A DNA stretch of 64,000 bases from Synechococcus sp. RS9909 (lineage in GTDB: Bacteria > Cyanobacteriota > Cyanobacteriia > PCC-6307 > Cyanobiaceae). A program made the position numbers and the translations under genes. The stretch is taken from assembly GCF_014279595.1 (NCBI RefSeq), contig NZ_CP047943.1:1364001-1428000 (forward strand). The letters run 5' to 3'. Each line of letters begins with the position of its first letter. Position 1 is the stretch's first letter. This document shows, piece after piece, positions 1 to 7,801 of this stretch. Under the pieces are notes generated by a model, which worked only from the letters and a program-made list of their open reading frames with translations, did no database searches and had not been told where the DNA came from.

Positions 1-2
1 AT

Positions 3-197
3 CGCTTGCGTATCTGCTTCTACAGCAGATACGCAAAAGCTAAAAAGACCGTCAGCACAAGGATATCCAATGGCACTGCGTGGCCTGGACAAGGACAACC
101 GCCGTCATGGACGCTGCCTGGGGAAACAATGGCCGCACATCACCCCACGCCTGCACCCCGTGGTCGCCAGCGCAAATCACCTGAAAAGTACAACTAG
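3..197 (+). CDS. Possible 3' end of an H-NS-like DNA-binding protein (partial or remnant)
   Basis: This frame is open from the left edge and stops at a TAG. Around its middle it reads NGTAWPGQGQPPSW, which resembles the W-x-G-Q-G-x-x-P core of the H-NS C-terminal DNA-binding domain (TWTGQGRTP in E. coli). The part after the core does not resemble H-NS, and the sequence before it carries a perfect inverted repeat, so this could equally be a decayed copy or a chance match. The 5' part, if any, lies outside the window. Treat as a weak similarity only. Confidence 0.22.
   Translation, partial: RLRICFYSRYAKAKKTVSTRISNGTAWPGQGQPPSWTLPGETMAAHHPTPAPRGRQRKSPEKYN
6..36. repeat. Perfect 12-bp inverted repeat with 7-nt loop
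   Basis: TTGCGTATCTGC (6-17) is exactly complementary to GCAGATACGCAA (25-36), with the loop TTCTACA between them. No T-run follows on either strand in the orientation needed for an intrinsic terminator; the A-rich sequence lies on the right side. It could be an operator, a structured RNA, or the end of an element continuing to the left. Confidence 0.8.
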
Positions 198-269
198 AAA
201 GCCAACCCTACTACTAAGCCCGGACCCGCCGATTAAAACTGCACGATTTTTCATTGTTGATGAGAAACA

Positions 270-302
270 GAGAGTCTCAGGCATCTCTAACAAGACACTC
301 TC
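270..302 (-). terminator. Weak candidate terminator of the RHH/J-domain gene
   Basis: Just downstream of the minus-strand J-domain gene, two 9-nt arms (294-302 and 270-278) pair at eight of nine positions around a 15-nt loop, followed on the minus strand by a short T-rich stretch. The loop is long and the T-run interrupted, so the call is weak. Confidence 0.25.
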
Positions 303-337
303 TCGGTCCAGGTATGCATCTCATCAGGGATACATGA

Positions 338-1348
338 TCAGTGATCGCGATAGAGCTCGCGCAGCATCTGATAGGCCTCATTCAGACGGCGCATGCCATC
401 GGTGGATCCACCCGCGTCGGGATGGCTCTGCATCGCCTGCTGCTTGTAAGCTTCGCGAATCGCACGCAGGGTCAATGACGCACCCGCCTGCGTCGGCAGG
501 CCAAGAAGCCGCAGGGCACCATGCACCGTCATCGTGGATTCGAGCGTTTCGAAGGAAGTGATCCGGCGACTGCGCTTGAAGCGATTGACGAAGCGGCGAA
601 TCAGGGTGGGGATTCGGTTCTGGAGATCAGAGGTGGCGAAGGGGTCTTCCAGCACGCCGGCCACCACCATCACCTGGGCAAAGGAAGGCTCAGCCAGAAG
701 CCAGCCCGGGCAGCGGGGCTGAAGTTGTCGCCCCAGCTCCGACCAGGTGAAGATCCGGCCCTCCAGGCCTTCCGCATGTGGCCAGATGTCGCGCGCCAGC
801 CAGAGCATGGCGGCTTCCAGCACGGTGGCACCCGGAGCCTGGCCATAGAGGTTCACCCAGTGCGCCTGGGCCAACTCGGCGCAATGCTGCAACAGGTCCG
901 GCTCAATTGCCGGCAACACCATCGCCTCCTCCAGCGACTCTGGTGCTTCTGGCTCGCGCCGCAAGCTCTCGCGCAGAGTGCGACTCTTGCGTCGCACAAA
1001 GCCGGGCAGGTCAATCCCAGGGCGTGTCGCAGGCTCAACAGGCGGGAGTGAATCTGCGGCGTCGGCGGAGGATTGGCCATCCAGACGGCGCAACACCTGA
1101 CCTCCGATCAACACCAGGGCCCGATCGTCGCGATAGGTGCCTGGCTCGTTCGCTTCTGGTGCGGGATCCTGTGGCGAGGGCAGCACGTCCTCACCATCCG
1201 TGGGGAACACCTCTTCCAGCAGACGGGTCAGACAATCACCCCGACCGCGCAGTCCCCACTCGCTGCGCAGGGAATCAAGCCATTCGACGAGATGTTCCGG
1301 CAGCTCGACACTGATGCGTCGACGACCGTCTCCTGCAGGCGCGCTCAC
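338..1348 (-). CDS. Protein with ribbon-helix-helix-like N-terminus and C-terminal J-domain
   Basis: 336 aa from a GTG start. Residues about 10-50 (RRRISVELPEHLVEWLDSL and the following helix) look like a ribbon-helix-helix DNA-binding fold. The last 60 or so residues form a J-domain: helix II is basic, the HPD motif is at about 309-311, and the final helix ends at the C-terminus. J-domains stimulate the ATPase of Hsp70 (DnaK). The central part (about 150-270) is rich in Trp and hydrophobic residues and I do not recognise it. Such proteins occur in picocyanobacteria as 'DnaJ-like'; the role is unknown. No G/F-rich region or zinc finger is present, so this is not DnaJ itself. The pairing of a possible DNA-binding fold with a J-domain hints at chaperone-controlled regulation, which is inference. 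Confidence 0.65.
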   Translation of the reverse strand: MSAPAGDGRRRISVELPEHLVEWLDSLRSEWGLRGRGDCLTRLLEEVFPTDGEDVLPSPQDPAPEANEPGTYRDDRALVLIGGQVLRRLDGQSSADAADSLPPVEPATRPGIDLPGFVRRKSRTLRESLRREPEAPESLEEAMVLPAIEPDLLQHCAELAQAHWVNLYGQAPGATVLEAAMLWLARDIWPHAEGLEGRIFTWSELGRQLQPRCPGWLLAEPSFAQVMVVAGVLEDPFATSDLQNRIPTLIRRFVNRFKRSRRITSFETLESTMTVHGALRLLGLPTQAGASLTLRAIREAYKQQAMQSHPDAGGSTDGMRRLNEAYQMLRELYRDH

Positions 1349-1374
1349 TCAGCCGTCGTCGCTTGCGGCCAAGA

Positions 1375-3054
1375 CTATCGGCCCTGCAGACGTTTGAGCC
1401 ACTCCTGCTGGGCACGGATCGCATCGCGATAGCGCTGTTCCAGCGATTGATTGAGGCGATTGGGCATGATCATCGCCGGCGGCATCGGATTGAGACCACC
1501 GCTGGGGGCCACCAGCACGGGCGGCGGTGGTACGGGGGCCGTCGGTGGCTGACGCTTGGGCTTGGCCACCGGCTGGGCGGCGGGCTTCACGGCAGGCTGG
1601 GCGACAGGTTTCGCGGTGGGTTTGGCTTTCGTTGTGGCGGGCTTGTCGGTGGCGGGCTTCGGTGCGGCGTTGAGATTGGGCGGAGCCTGGGCTGGGGTGA
1701 CCTGACGCTTTTTCGCCTCCTGCTGAGCCCGTCGCGCCGCCTGTAACATCTCCTCGCGCTTGCGGAGCATGGCCAGCTGCTGCACTGGCACCACACTGAG
1801 CAGGTGGCCCGGTGTGGCATCGGCGGGATAGACCAGGCTGACGCGCACCGGGTTCACCTGGCCGCCCTTGAGATTGAGCTGGGCGATCGGCAGGCTCTGG
1901 CCCGACTTGAGACCCACATGGACTTCCTGATAGCCCTCCTCGGTTTTGATGCCGATGGAGCCACGGAAGGCGGTGAATGGCGCCCGGCCGGAGGCGACGG
2001 GATGGCTGAACACCAGCTCGTAGGGACCCTCGCCGGTGAGATTCAGATCCACATCAAAGCGAACGCCATAGGTGCCCACATTGTTCACGGCAGAATCCAC
2101 CATGCGGGTCTTCAGTTGGTTGACCTGGATGTCGCGGGTGCCGAAATGATGCTTGCGGGTGCTGGTCAAGGGCACGTGCAAAGGCCCCTGGCCGAGGTCA
2201 TGGCGGATCGACGCTTCGTATTCATCGCCGAGGGCCACCCCCGCCACCCGCGAGAAGATCTGACCGGCCTGAATTTCTCGGATCCGATTCAGATAGATCC
2301 GGCCGGGAGCAAGCCGACCTTGATCCAGCACGGCCACCAGATCCTGATCGCGTTTCGTTTCCTCTGCCGCCACAACAGCCATCTGGAAGGGTCCATCACT
2401 GCGGCCCTTGAGCAAGCCGTTGGCGATTCCCCTTGCCGGTAACACCGTGCTCACAATCACTTTGCGGCTCCTGGGCGGAATCACCACTTCGCGTAGCAAA
2501 CGACGATCCAGTTCACCGCGGAGCATCTGCACAGCGGTGGCATCACCCGGGCCGGTGTTCCAGGGCCTGGGACCAAGGGGTTTGACCCCCATCAATTTGT
2601 TGGGGTGATAAGGAGCCTCGAAACTGTTTTTCACCGACCCCCGCTCGAATGTGAGGGTCACTGGCTGATCGCCCGGATTGATCGCAATCGCCGCAATAGT
2701 TAACAAGCCGCGTTGACGGCGTCCTCCCAACTTGCTGGCATCACTTGGATAATATTTGTGATGCATATGCAAGCCAAATTCACCATTGAACGTGTAACTG
2801 GCGTTTCTTAATGGTTGATTGTTTTCGCTGGCGATCGCCGACCCCGGTGTGGTGCTCACAAGAATGCCCGGCCCCTCGACAATCTCCGGTTGGTTGGAGT
2901 GAAGAACGGGCACATTGTTGAAACTGCCGTTGAGCGGCTTGGCCCGCTGGCCAGCCATCAAGGGCACGTAAGCCCGTGAGGGCGCCATCCACACCGCCTC
3001 GACCGTTGCAAGCGAGACGCCCGCCAAGACCAGGAGTGGGATTCGCTGAGACAC
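1375..3054 (-). CDS. DUF3370 family exported protein
   Basis: A long secreted or anchored protein of the cyanobacterial DUF3370 family; function unknown. A frame opens with TTG at 3108 (577 aa), but a GTG at 3054 gives a protein (559 aa) starting MSQRIPLLVLAG that looks like a signal peptide, so I prefer the latter. After the signal, the conserved body carries VPVLHSNQPE and HMHHKYYP near its start. The last 110 residues are dominated by Pro, Ala and Lys (for example AKPTAKPVAQPAVKP), a low-complexity tail expected to be extended in the periplasm or at the surface. The DUF3370 assignment is from memory of the family; the Pro-Ala-Lys tail is directly visible. Confidence 0.65.
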   Translation of the reverse strand: MSQRIPLLVLAGVSLATVEAVWMAPSRAYVPLMAGQRAKPLNGSFNNVPVLHSNQPEIVEGPGILVSTTPGSAIASENNQPLRNASYTFNGEFGLHMHHKYYPSDASKLGGRRQRGLLTIAAIAINPGDQPVTLTFERGSVKNSFEAPYHPNKLMGVKPLGPRPWNTGPGDATAVQMLRGELDRRLLREVVIPPRSRKVIVSTVLPARGIANGLLKGRSDGPFQMAVVAAEETKRDQDLVAVLDQGRLAPGRIYLNRIREIQAGQIFSRVAGVALGDEYEASIRHDLGQGPLHVPLTSTRKHHFGTRDIQVNQLKTRMVDSAVNNVGTYGVRFDVDLNLTGEGPYELVFSHPVASGRAPFTAFRGSIGIKTEEGYQEVHVGLKSGQSLPIAQLNLKGGQVNPVRVSLVYPADATPGHLLSVVPVQQLAMLRKREEMLQAARRAQQEAKKRQVTPAQAPPNLNAAPKPATDKPATTKAKPTAKPVAQPAVKPAAQPVAKPKRQPPTAPVPPPPVLVAPSGGLNPMPPAMIMPNRLNQSLEQRYRDAIRAQQEWLKRLQGR

Positions 3055-3123
3055 CTGAGATGTGGCGAGGGTCGGATTGGGGCGGTTGAGGCTTACCAAC
3101 CCGCGCAAGCCCCAACGTTAAAC

Positions 3124-3390
3124 ATGACCACCCCGGAAGCCAAGCACTCCCCCAACGACCTGATCGATTCGACAGGATGGAGGCGAGATCTTCCTAGCGA
3201 CATGCTGCCTCCCTTCTGCGCCTCCAGTTGCCAAAGCACCGATTGGCGCCACAAGCACCAGAAACGGAAGTTGGAGATGCTGCGGTTCTGGCGCGATGGC
3301 ATCGAGCGCCAGCTCGCCGCCATCAATGCAGCGATCAGCACCCTGGAGGGACAGATCGAGCGCGATCAGCCAACCGTCACCCAGGGCTGA
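3124..3390 (+). CDS. Small conserved hypothetical protein
   Basis: 88 aa from an ATG. I do not recognise a family. The N-terminal third is Ser/Pro-rich with two Cys (FCASSCQS); the middle is strongly basic (WRHKHQKRKLEM); the rest is a predicted amphipathic helix (RQLAAINAAISTLEGQIE). It is divergent from the DUF3370 gene and convergent with the sigma-factor gene, ending two bases before that gene's stop. Its helical C-terminal half suggests a small protein-binding factor, but no function can be assigned. Confidence 0.55.
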   Translation: MTTPEAKHSPNDLIDSTGWRRDLPSDMLPPFCASSCQSTDWRHKHQKRKLEMLRFWRDGIERQLAAINAAISTLEGQIERDQPTVTQG

Positions 3391-3392
3391 GT

Positions 3393-4034
3393 TCAGCTCA
3401 CCAGCGGGCTGCAGGTCGTGGCCAGACGCTGCAGCCCCCGGCGCAGGCGCCGTTGCACCGTCATGGCGCTGACGCCCTGCTCCCGGCCGCACTGCCTGAG
3501 GCTGAGGCCTTCCAGCACCACGCTGCGGACACTGCGCTGCTCAACCACCGGCAATCGCTTCAGTTGCCGCGCCAGTTGTTCGCGCGTCTCCCGCTGGCTC
3601 AGATCCGACCAGCCACCATCTGCCGGCGGCGTCATCGCCTCCACATCACGGCCCTGGTCGTCCAACGACCACCAGCGCCCCTGGTTCCGGTACAGCGCCA
3701 TGGCGAGAGCGTCGCCCCGTTGCTCAGTTCCATCCTCACCACGGTTCAGACGCTGGGCCCGTTCCTGCAGGCGGCGCGGCAGTTTCACCAAGCCCCGGCT
3801 GTCACGCAGGTAGTGCAGGATCGCTCCCCGCACATGCGGCCGGGCAAAGGCCTCGAACGGCACCCCCTTGGCGCCGTCATAGAGCCCGGCGGCTCGAATC
3901 AAACCGAGACAGCCAACCTGGAGCAGGTCATCCCTGTCTTCGCCGCTGCGCTGGGCGTAATGGCGGGCAATCGGCTGCACCAGCCGCAGGTGTTGTTCCA
4001 CCCGCCGGTTGCGTTGTTTGGTTGAGGTTTTCAT
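3393..4034 (-). CDS. Group 3 (SigF-like) sigma-70 family RNA polymerase sigma factor
   Basis: 213 aa, shorter than primary sigma factors (over 300 aa) and lacking region 1. Region 2 is clear: VQPIARHYAQRSGEDRDDLLQVGCLGLIRA covers 2.1-2.2 and PFEAFARPHVRGAILHYLRD covers 2.3-2.4. The C-terminal region 4 helix-turn-helix is SLRQCGREQGVSAMTVQRRL. The middle, usually region 3, is compact. This arrangement fits the SigF/FliA-like alternative sigma factors of cyanobacteria, which in Synechocystis control pili and motility and stress genes; what it controls here is unknown. No anti-sigma factor gene is adjacent. Confidence 0.85.
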   Translation of the reverse strand: MKTSTKQRNRRVEQHLRLVQPIARHYAQRSGEDRDDLLQVGCLGLIRAAGLYDGAKGVPFEAFARPHVRGAILHYLRDSRGLVKLPRRLQERAQRLNRGEDGTEQRGDALAMALYRNQGRWWSLDDQGRDVEAMTPPADGGWSDLSQRETREQLARQLKRLPVVEQRSVRSVVLEGLSLRQCGREQGVSAMTVQRRLRRGLQRLATTCSPLVS

Positions 4035-4076
4035 GGGTCTGAAGCGTCGACGTCAGCTCGATCTGCCGCCGTCTCT

Positions 4077-5003
4077 TCAGCGATTCATATTCACATCAGC
4101 GCTGCCAACCGTGGAAGCACGGATATTAGGAACCACCTCCCGCAGCAAGGCCTCCGGTCCGTGGCGCTCAAGCCAGTTGGCATCGGCGTGGTCGGTGAGC
4201 AACAGATAGCCGGCAAAACCGAGGCCATTGATGCTGAAGCCGTGGCTGTGTTCACGCTCGCGGTGAATCAGGGCCATCCACTGCGGCGTCAGCAACAGGT
4301 TGTAGGGATGGGCTGGGGCAGCGGCGCTCTCCGGATCACCCAGCTCCAGGCTCAGCGCCAGGCGCCTGTAGAGCCGCTGCAGGGTCAAAGCGGGATCGGA
4401 ATCGGCTGACAGTCTCTCTCGAGCCAGAACGGCGCAGGCGGCCCGCAGCGGATCGCCTGCCAGGCGCTCGTGGCCCCGCCCCCCCGGCTGGTCGTTGGTG
4501 AATCGAATCTGAGTCTCGAACCAGTGCTGCCTCGGGCAAAGGGCCTCCGAGGCGCTGCGGGGCAACAACTGCAGATGGCGATGGGGCTGGCTGGCACCGG
4601 CCAAAGGGCCGCTGTTGAAGAACCACAGCCCCGTGGTGTCGGCATCCACCTGCGCCACGGCACGCCAATCGTTGGCGGTGAGCCAGGCTGCCTGGGGCAC
4701 CCAGTCGCGACTGATCAACAACAGGTGACCGCGTTGCACGGGGTATTTGTTGAGAATCAGCACGTGGTCGTCCGCCACAGGCTCCACTTCAAGGCGGTGA
4801 TCCCAGGGCCGGAATGGATTCGGTTTCGGTCCGGCAGGGCGGAGATGGCGGGGTAGGCGACTGCGCAGACGACGGCACTCAAAGCCGGCGTCCTGCTGCG
4901 AGGCCAGGGGAAGCAGCTCGGTGTCGAGCGGTTGCAGGGCCCCCTGCGCCAAGGCCGAGGCACTGCGCTCCAGGGCCCGCTGCCAGATCCTCGCCTCAGC
5001 CAT
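4077..5003 (-). CDS. ATP adenylyltransferase / diadenosine tetraphosphate phosphorylase
   Basis: 308 aa from the ATG at 5003; a TTG at 5012 is an alternative because a strong AAGGAGG lies just before it. The protein belongs to the HIT-superfamily Ap4A phosphorylases, which split Ap4A with phosphate into ATP and ADP. The signature SGPLAGASQPHRHLQLLPR holds the His-x-His-x-x-x catalytic block, and ILNKYPVQRGHLLLI is the upstream conserved strand. It lies 18 bases (or 9) downstream of the SpoIID gene on the same strand, so the two are probably co-transcribed. Ap4A is a stress nucleotide made by aminoacyl-tRNA synthetases. Confidence 0.85.
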   Translation of the reverse strand: MAEARIWQRALERSASALAQGALQPLDTELLPLASQQDAGFECRRLRSRLPRHLRPAGPKPNPFRPWDHRLEVEPVADDHVLILNKYPVQRGHLLLISRDWVPQAAWLTANDWRAVAQVDADTTGLWFFNSGPLAGASQPHRHLQLLPRSASEALCPRQHWFETQIRFTNDQPGGRGHERLAGDPLRAACAVLARERLSADSDPALTLQRLYRRLALSLELGDPESAAAPAHPYNLLLTPQWMALIHREREHSHGFSINGLGFAGYLLLTDHADANWLERHGPEALLREVVPNIRASTVGSADVNMNR

Positions 5004-5021
5004 CCCCCTCAACCACCTCCT

Positions 5022-5990
5022 TCAGCCATCCGTGCGCAGCCGGGCCAAGGCAGCGCCGGTGTAGTAACGCCCGAGGATCTCATTGAAACGTAGTCCCTCG
5101 CTTGCCAGTTGCTGGGCACCGGTCTGGCTCATGCTGGCACCGAGATGGCCATGGGCTTCGCGGCTGATCTCGCTCGAGGCGGCATAGAGGCTCTCCACCA
5201 GCCCGCCGCGATAGCTGAGCACCATGCCGCGGGTGGCGGCTGTTGCCTGGCGGGTCGCGTCGGTGCTGGTGGCCTGGCCGCCATAGGCCTGCCAGCGGGT
5301 GGTGTCACCGAGGTTGTAGAGGCGGCTCGCCGGACGGACCAGATGCACCAGCGCATAGGAGCGTGCGGCGACGGCCTGGGCTTTCAAGGCTTCGCTGCGC
5401 CAGTGGCTGGGCATCTCCGCCCCCACGACCGAGGCGACATAACGCTCGAGATCGAGCACATTCACCGCCAGCCAGCCGGCGTCCTGGCGATGGAATTCGA
5501 TCAGACCCGGGTAGGCACGTCCATTGAGAACCAAGGCGCCATCTGCAGGGGCCTCACAGAACCAGCGCCCGTCGCCCCGCTCCAACCAGAGCGGCAGCTG
5601 ATCCAAGGCCAGGCGCTGGCCAGCCGCCGTGCGGCAGCTGGCGGAGCCGCTGCTACGCACGGAGCGAATCGGCGCCTGACTGAGCAGGGCCACCCGCAGA
5701 CGCGGATTGGGGGATGCCCCGGCGGGAGGCACCTTCGGGACCGGGAAGCCGCGCGGCTGCGCCGGCTGTGCCGATTGGGCCTCCGCCTCTGTTGGGCGCG
5801 CGCCAGGCTTGGTGCTGGGATCCGATGCCGCCTCGCCATGCAGCAGCGCCTCCAGGAGGGGCTCCTGCCCCGACCCTGGCGACGGGGGCTGATCAACGCT
5901 CAACCAGGGCCTCCGGCCCAGGGCCAGGCCCCCCAGCGTCAGCACGGGGAGCAATCCCACCAGCGCCCATCGGCGAAGCATCCAGGCCAA
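5022..5990 (-). CDS. SpoIID/LytB domain protein
   Basis: 322 aa. A single N-terminal membrane segment (LVGLLPVLTLGGLALG) is followed by about 80 residues rich in Pro, Ala and Gln, then the SpoIID/LytB domain. Hallmarks are ERYVASVVGAEMPSHW and LKAQAVAARSYAL, which in the family carry the Glu used for glycan cleavage. SpoIID proteins are lytic transglycosylases acting on denuded peptidoglycan; in non-sporulating bacteria they are also called amidase enhancers. The likely site of action is the periplasm. The stop codon overlaps the ribosome-binding site of the following Ap4A phosphorylase gene. Confidence 0.85.
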   Translation of the reverse strand: MAWMLRRWALVGLLPVLTLGGLALGRRPWLSVDQPPSPGSGQEPLLEALLHGEAASDPSTKPGARPTEAEAQSAQPAQPRGFPVPKVPPAGASPNPRLRVALLSQAPIRSVRSSGSASCRTAAGQRLALDQLPLWLERGDGRWFCEAPADGALVLNGRAYPGLIEFHRQDAGWLAVNVLDLERYVASVVGAEMPSHWRSEALKAQAVAARSYALVHLVRPASRLYNLGDTTRWQAYGGQATSTDATRQATAATRGMVLSYRGGLVESLYAASSEISREAHGHLGASMSQTGAQQLASEGLRFNEILGRYYTGAALARLRTDG

Positions 5991-6032
5991 GCGGAAGCGC
6001 CACCATCATCGCTGCTTCGCTAAAGGTTGGCG

Positions 6033-6752
6033 ATGACAAGCAGCTCCTGGAACGGACTGGCCCTGGTGGTAGGCGCCGGTGGCATCGGCCGGGCCCTGGT
6101 GCCGGCCCTGCGACGCCGCTGCGGGGACCTGACCGTGGTGCTCTGCGGTCGCCAGCTCGCGGCGTCAGAGGGCTGGTGTGTGGATCTGGAGGATCCGCGA
6201 TCACTCGAGGCCTTGCGGCAACGGGTGGGAGAAGCGCTTCAGCCGCTGCGGCTGGTGGTCAACACCAGCGGTCGCCTGCATGGCCCCGGCCTGCAGCCGG
6301 AAAAGCGGTTGCAGCAGGTGCGTGCCGAAGCCCTCGCCGCCAGTTACGCCATCAACGCCATGGCACCGCTGCTTCTGGCCCAGGCGCTCGAACCCTGCCT
6401 GGAGCGGCAGCGGCCGTTTCATTTCGCCAGCCTCAGCGCTCGGGTGGGCAGCATCGGCGATAACCACAGCGGTGGTTGGTATGCCTATCGCGCCGCCAAA
6501 GCGGCCCAGAACCAGCTCCTGCGCTGCCTCAGCATCGAGTGGGCCCGCCGCTATCCCCAGGCCTGCGTCACCCTGCTCCATCCCGGCACCACCGACACGG
6601 CCCTGTCGCGCCCCTTCCAGAGCTTTGTCCCGCCAGGCAAGTTGTTTGCGCCGGCACGGGCCGCCGAACAACTGCTCGATGTGCTCCTGAGCCAGTCAGC
6701 GGCCGACAGTGGTGCCTTTCTCGCCTGGGATGGTCAGGCGATCCCCTGGTAG
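6033..6752 (+). CDS. Short-chain dehydrogenase/reductase (C-factor-like)
   Basis: 239 aa from the ATG at 6033, which has AAAGG six bases upstream; a TTG two codons earlier is less likely. The Rossmann motif is VVGAGGIGRAL, the structural NTSGR follows strand 4, and the catalytic Tyr and Lys are in YAYRAAKAA, with Ser in FASLSARVGS. HPGTTDTALSRPFQ is typical of the CsgA/C-factor branch. The substrate is unknown. The gene's 3' end overlaps the convergent DUF2237 gene by 19 bases. Confidence 0.85.
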   Translation: MTSSSWNGLALVVGAGGIGRALVPALRRRCGDLTVVLCGRQLAASEGWCVDLEDPRSLEALRQRVGEALQPLRLVVNTSGRLHGPGLQPEKRLQQVRAEALAASYAINAMAPLLLAQALEPCLERQRPFHFASLSARVGSIGDNHSGGWYAYRAAKAAQNQLLRCLSIEWARRYPQACVTLLHPGTTDTALSRPFQSFVPPGKLFAPARAAEQLLDVLLSQSAADSGAFLAWDGQAIPW

Positions 6753-7183
6753 ACGTGCTCCTTGAGGATCTCAAGGGGAACCACCTGAAGGGTCGACTGC
6801 TCTGTGGCCTCCAGGCGCACCAGCGGTGCCATGCCGTCGTCGTAGGCCTGTTTCCAACGTGGCGCACACACGCACCAATGGTCACCGGGCTGGAGCCCCG
6901 GGAATCCGAAGGCCGGCACCGGCGTTGAGAGATCGTTGCCCTGGGCTTTGCTGTAGCTCAGAAAGGCCTCCGTCATCACACAGCAGACGCTGTGCTGGCC
7001 GAGATCAGAGGCTTCCGTGCGGCAGTGGCCGTCGCGGAACCAGCCGGTCATGGGCGAACAGCCGCACAGCGCAAGCGGCTGGCCGAGAACATTGAGATCC
7101 TCGCTTGGGGACTGGCTTTTCACGGCAGCTGGCGGCGATCGTCGAGCAGGAGTCTGCCGAATCAGTGGCACATTGCGCGACAA
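6734..7183 (-). CDS. DUF2237 family protein
   Basis: 149 aa. The conserved block runs from NVLGQPLALCGCSPMTGWF through ASDLGQHSVCCVMT to GDHWCVCAPRWKQAY, the pattern of DUF2237 proteins, found widely in bacteria and of unknown function. Conserved Cys and Trp positions suggest a metal or redox site, which is inference. The first 30 residues are not conserved in appearance, so the true start may be further in. Convergent with and overlapping the SDR gene. Confidence 0.75.
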   Translation of the reverse strand: MSRNVPLIRQTPARRSPPAAVKSQSPSEDLNVLGQPLALCGCSPMTGWFRDGHCRTEASDLGQHSVCCVMTEAFLSYSKAQGNDLSTPVPAFGFPGLQPGDHWCVCAPRWKQAYDDGMAPLVRLEATEQSTLQVVPLEILKEHVYQGIA

Positions 7184-7240
7184 GATGGTTGACGGATCCC
7201 GGGGGCGAGGCGTTAAAGGTCAATCAGTTATGCCTCCTCG

Positions 7241-7471
7241 ATGGATTGGGAGTTCACGGAAGACGCGGCCTTCATGGCCCTCTGCGATGCCTTTCGCGAG
7301 AGCGGTGAAAGCTCGGCGATCGAATTTCTCGCCAACGGGGAGGGGGCCTTCCATTTTCAGGAGCTCACCCAGAATGCAGCGGGTGAGGGCGTGGACCTGA
7401 GCGATTCCGACGATCTCGAGGCCTTTCAGCAGGATGTGATCGACACGATGGAATCGCTCTGCCAGGACTAA
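7241..7471 (+). CDS. Small acidic conserved hypothetical protein
   Basis: 76 aa, strongly acidic (many Asp and Glu, few basic residues), e.g. DLSDSDDLEAFQQDVIDTM. It begins MDWEFTEDAAFMALCDAF. I do not recognise the family; length and acidity suggest a soluble partner protein. Its stop codon abuts the stop of the convergent gene, with no base between them. Real coding is supported by codon use matching neighbours and absence of a better competing frame. Confidence 0.6.
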   Translation: MDWEFTEDAAFMALCDAFRESGESSAIEFLANGEGAFHFQELTQNAAGEGVDLSDSDDLEAFQQDVIDTMESLCQD

Positions 7472-7744
7472 TCAGCCGTAGAAGAAGCTGATCTCCTTGT
7501 CCTTCAGGCCTTCCCAGCCGGCCGACACCAGCCGCTGGTTCAAGGTGTCCTGATCGAAATGCTTGGCTCCGGTGCGCACGATTCGATTGCGCATCGATTT
7601 CCGCACCCCACTGCGCTGGCGCTGCGCCTCGAGGTCCATCACCTCGCGGTAGAGCGTCAGCATCGGCTCGGGCAAGGGTGAGCCGTCGAGGTCGAGGCCA
7701 GCGGCAATGGCCTGGTCAATCGCATCGGGACCGCTGAGATCCAT
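7472..7744 (-). CDS. Small conserved hypothetical protein
   Basis: 90 aa from an ATG at 7744; a GTG two codons upstream is possible. It is mostly helical in appearance, with LTLYREVMDLEAQRQRSGVRKS in the middle (a basic amphipathic segment, shown here only in outline) and ends WEGLKDKEISFFYG. No family recognised. It lies 57 bases upstream of the metH stop on the same strand, downstream of metH in transcription, so it may be the last gene of that unit. Confidence 0.6.
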   Translation of the reverse strand: MDLSGPDAIDQAIAAGLDLDGSPLPEPMLTLYREVMDLEAQRQRSGVRKSMRNRIVRTGAKHFDQDTLNQRLVSAGWEGLKDKEISFFYG

Positions 7745-7801
7745 GGGCACAAGGTGGAGGCCATACCAGTCTGCTGCTGCCGGCCCCGCAGCGGCGCCGA
7801 T

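Larger units (their letters stand above)
1..337. other. Gene-poor, AT-richer left edge
   Basis: No convincing complete gene is present before the stop codon of the first minus-strand gene. The stretch is visibly richer in A and T than the GC-rich coding sequence that follows. It holds a perfect inverted repeat near its start, a short frame open to the left edge, and an imperfect hairpin just downstream of the J-domain gene. It may be the flank of a variable region that continues to the left, but this is inference. Confidence 0.5.

Noticed and set aside
70-561. 163-codon plus-strand frame at the left edge
   Set aside because: Its 3' half is antisense to the J-domain gene and its 5' half shows no conserved pattern.
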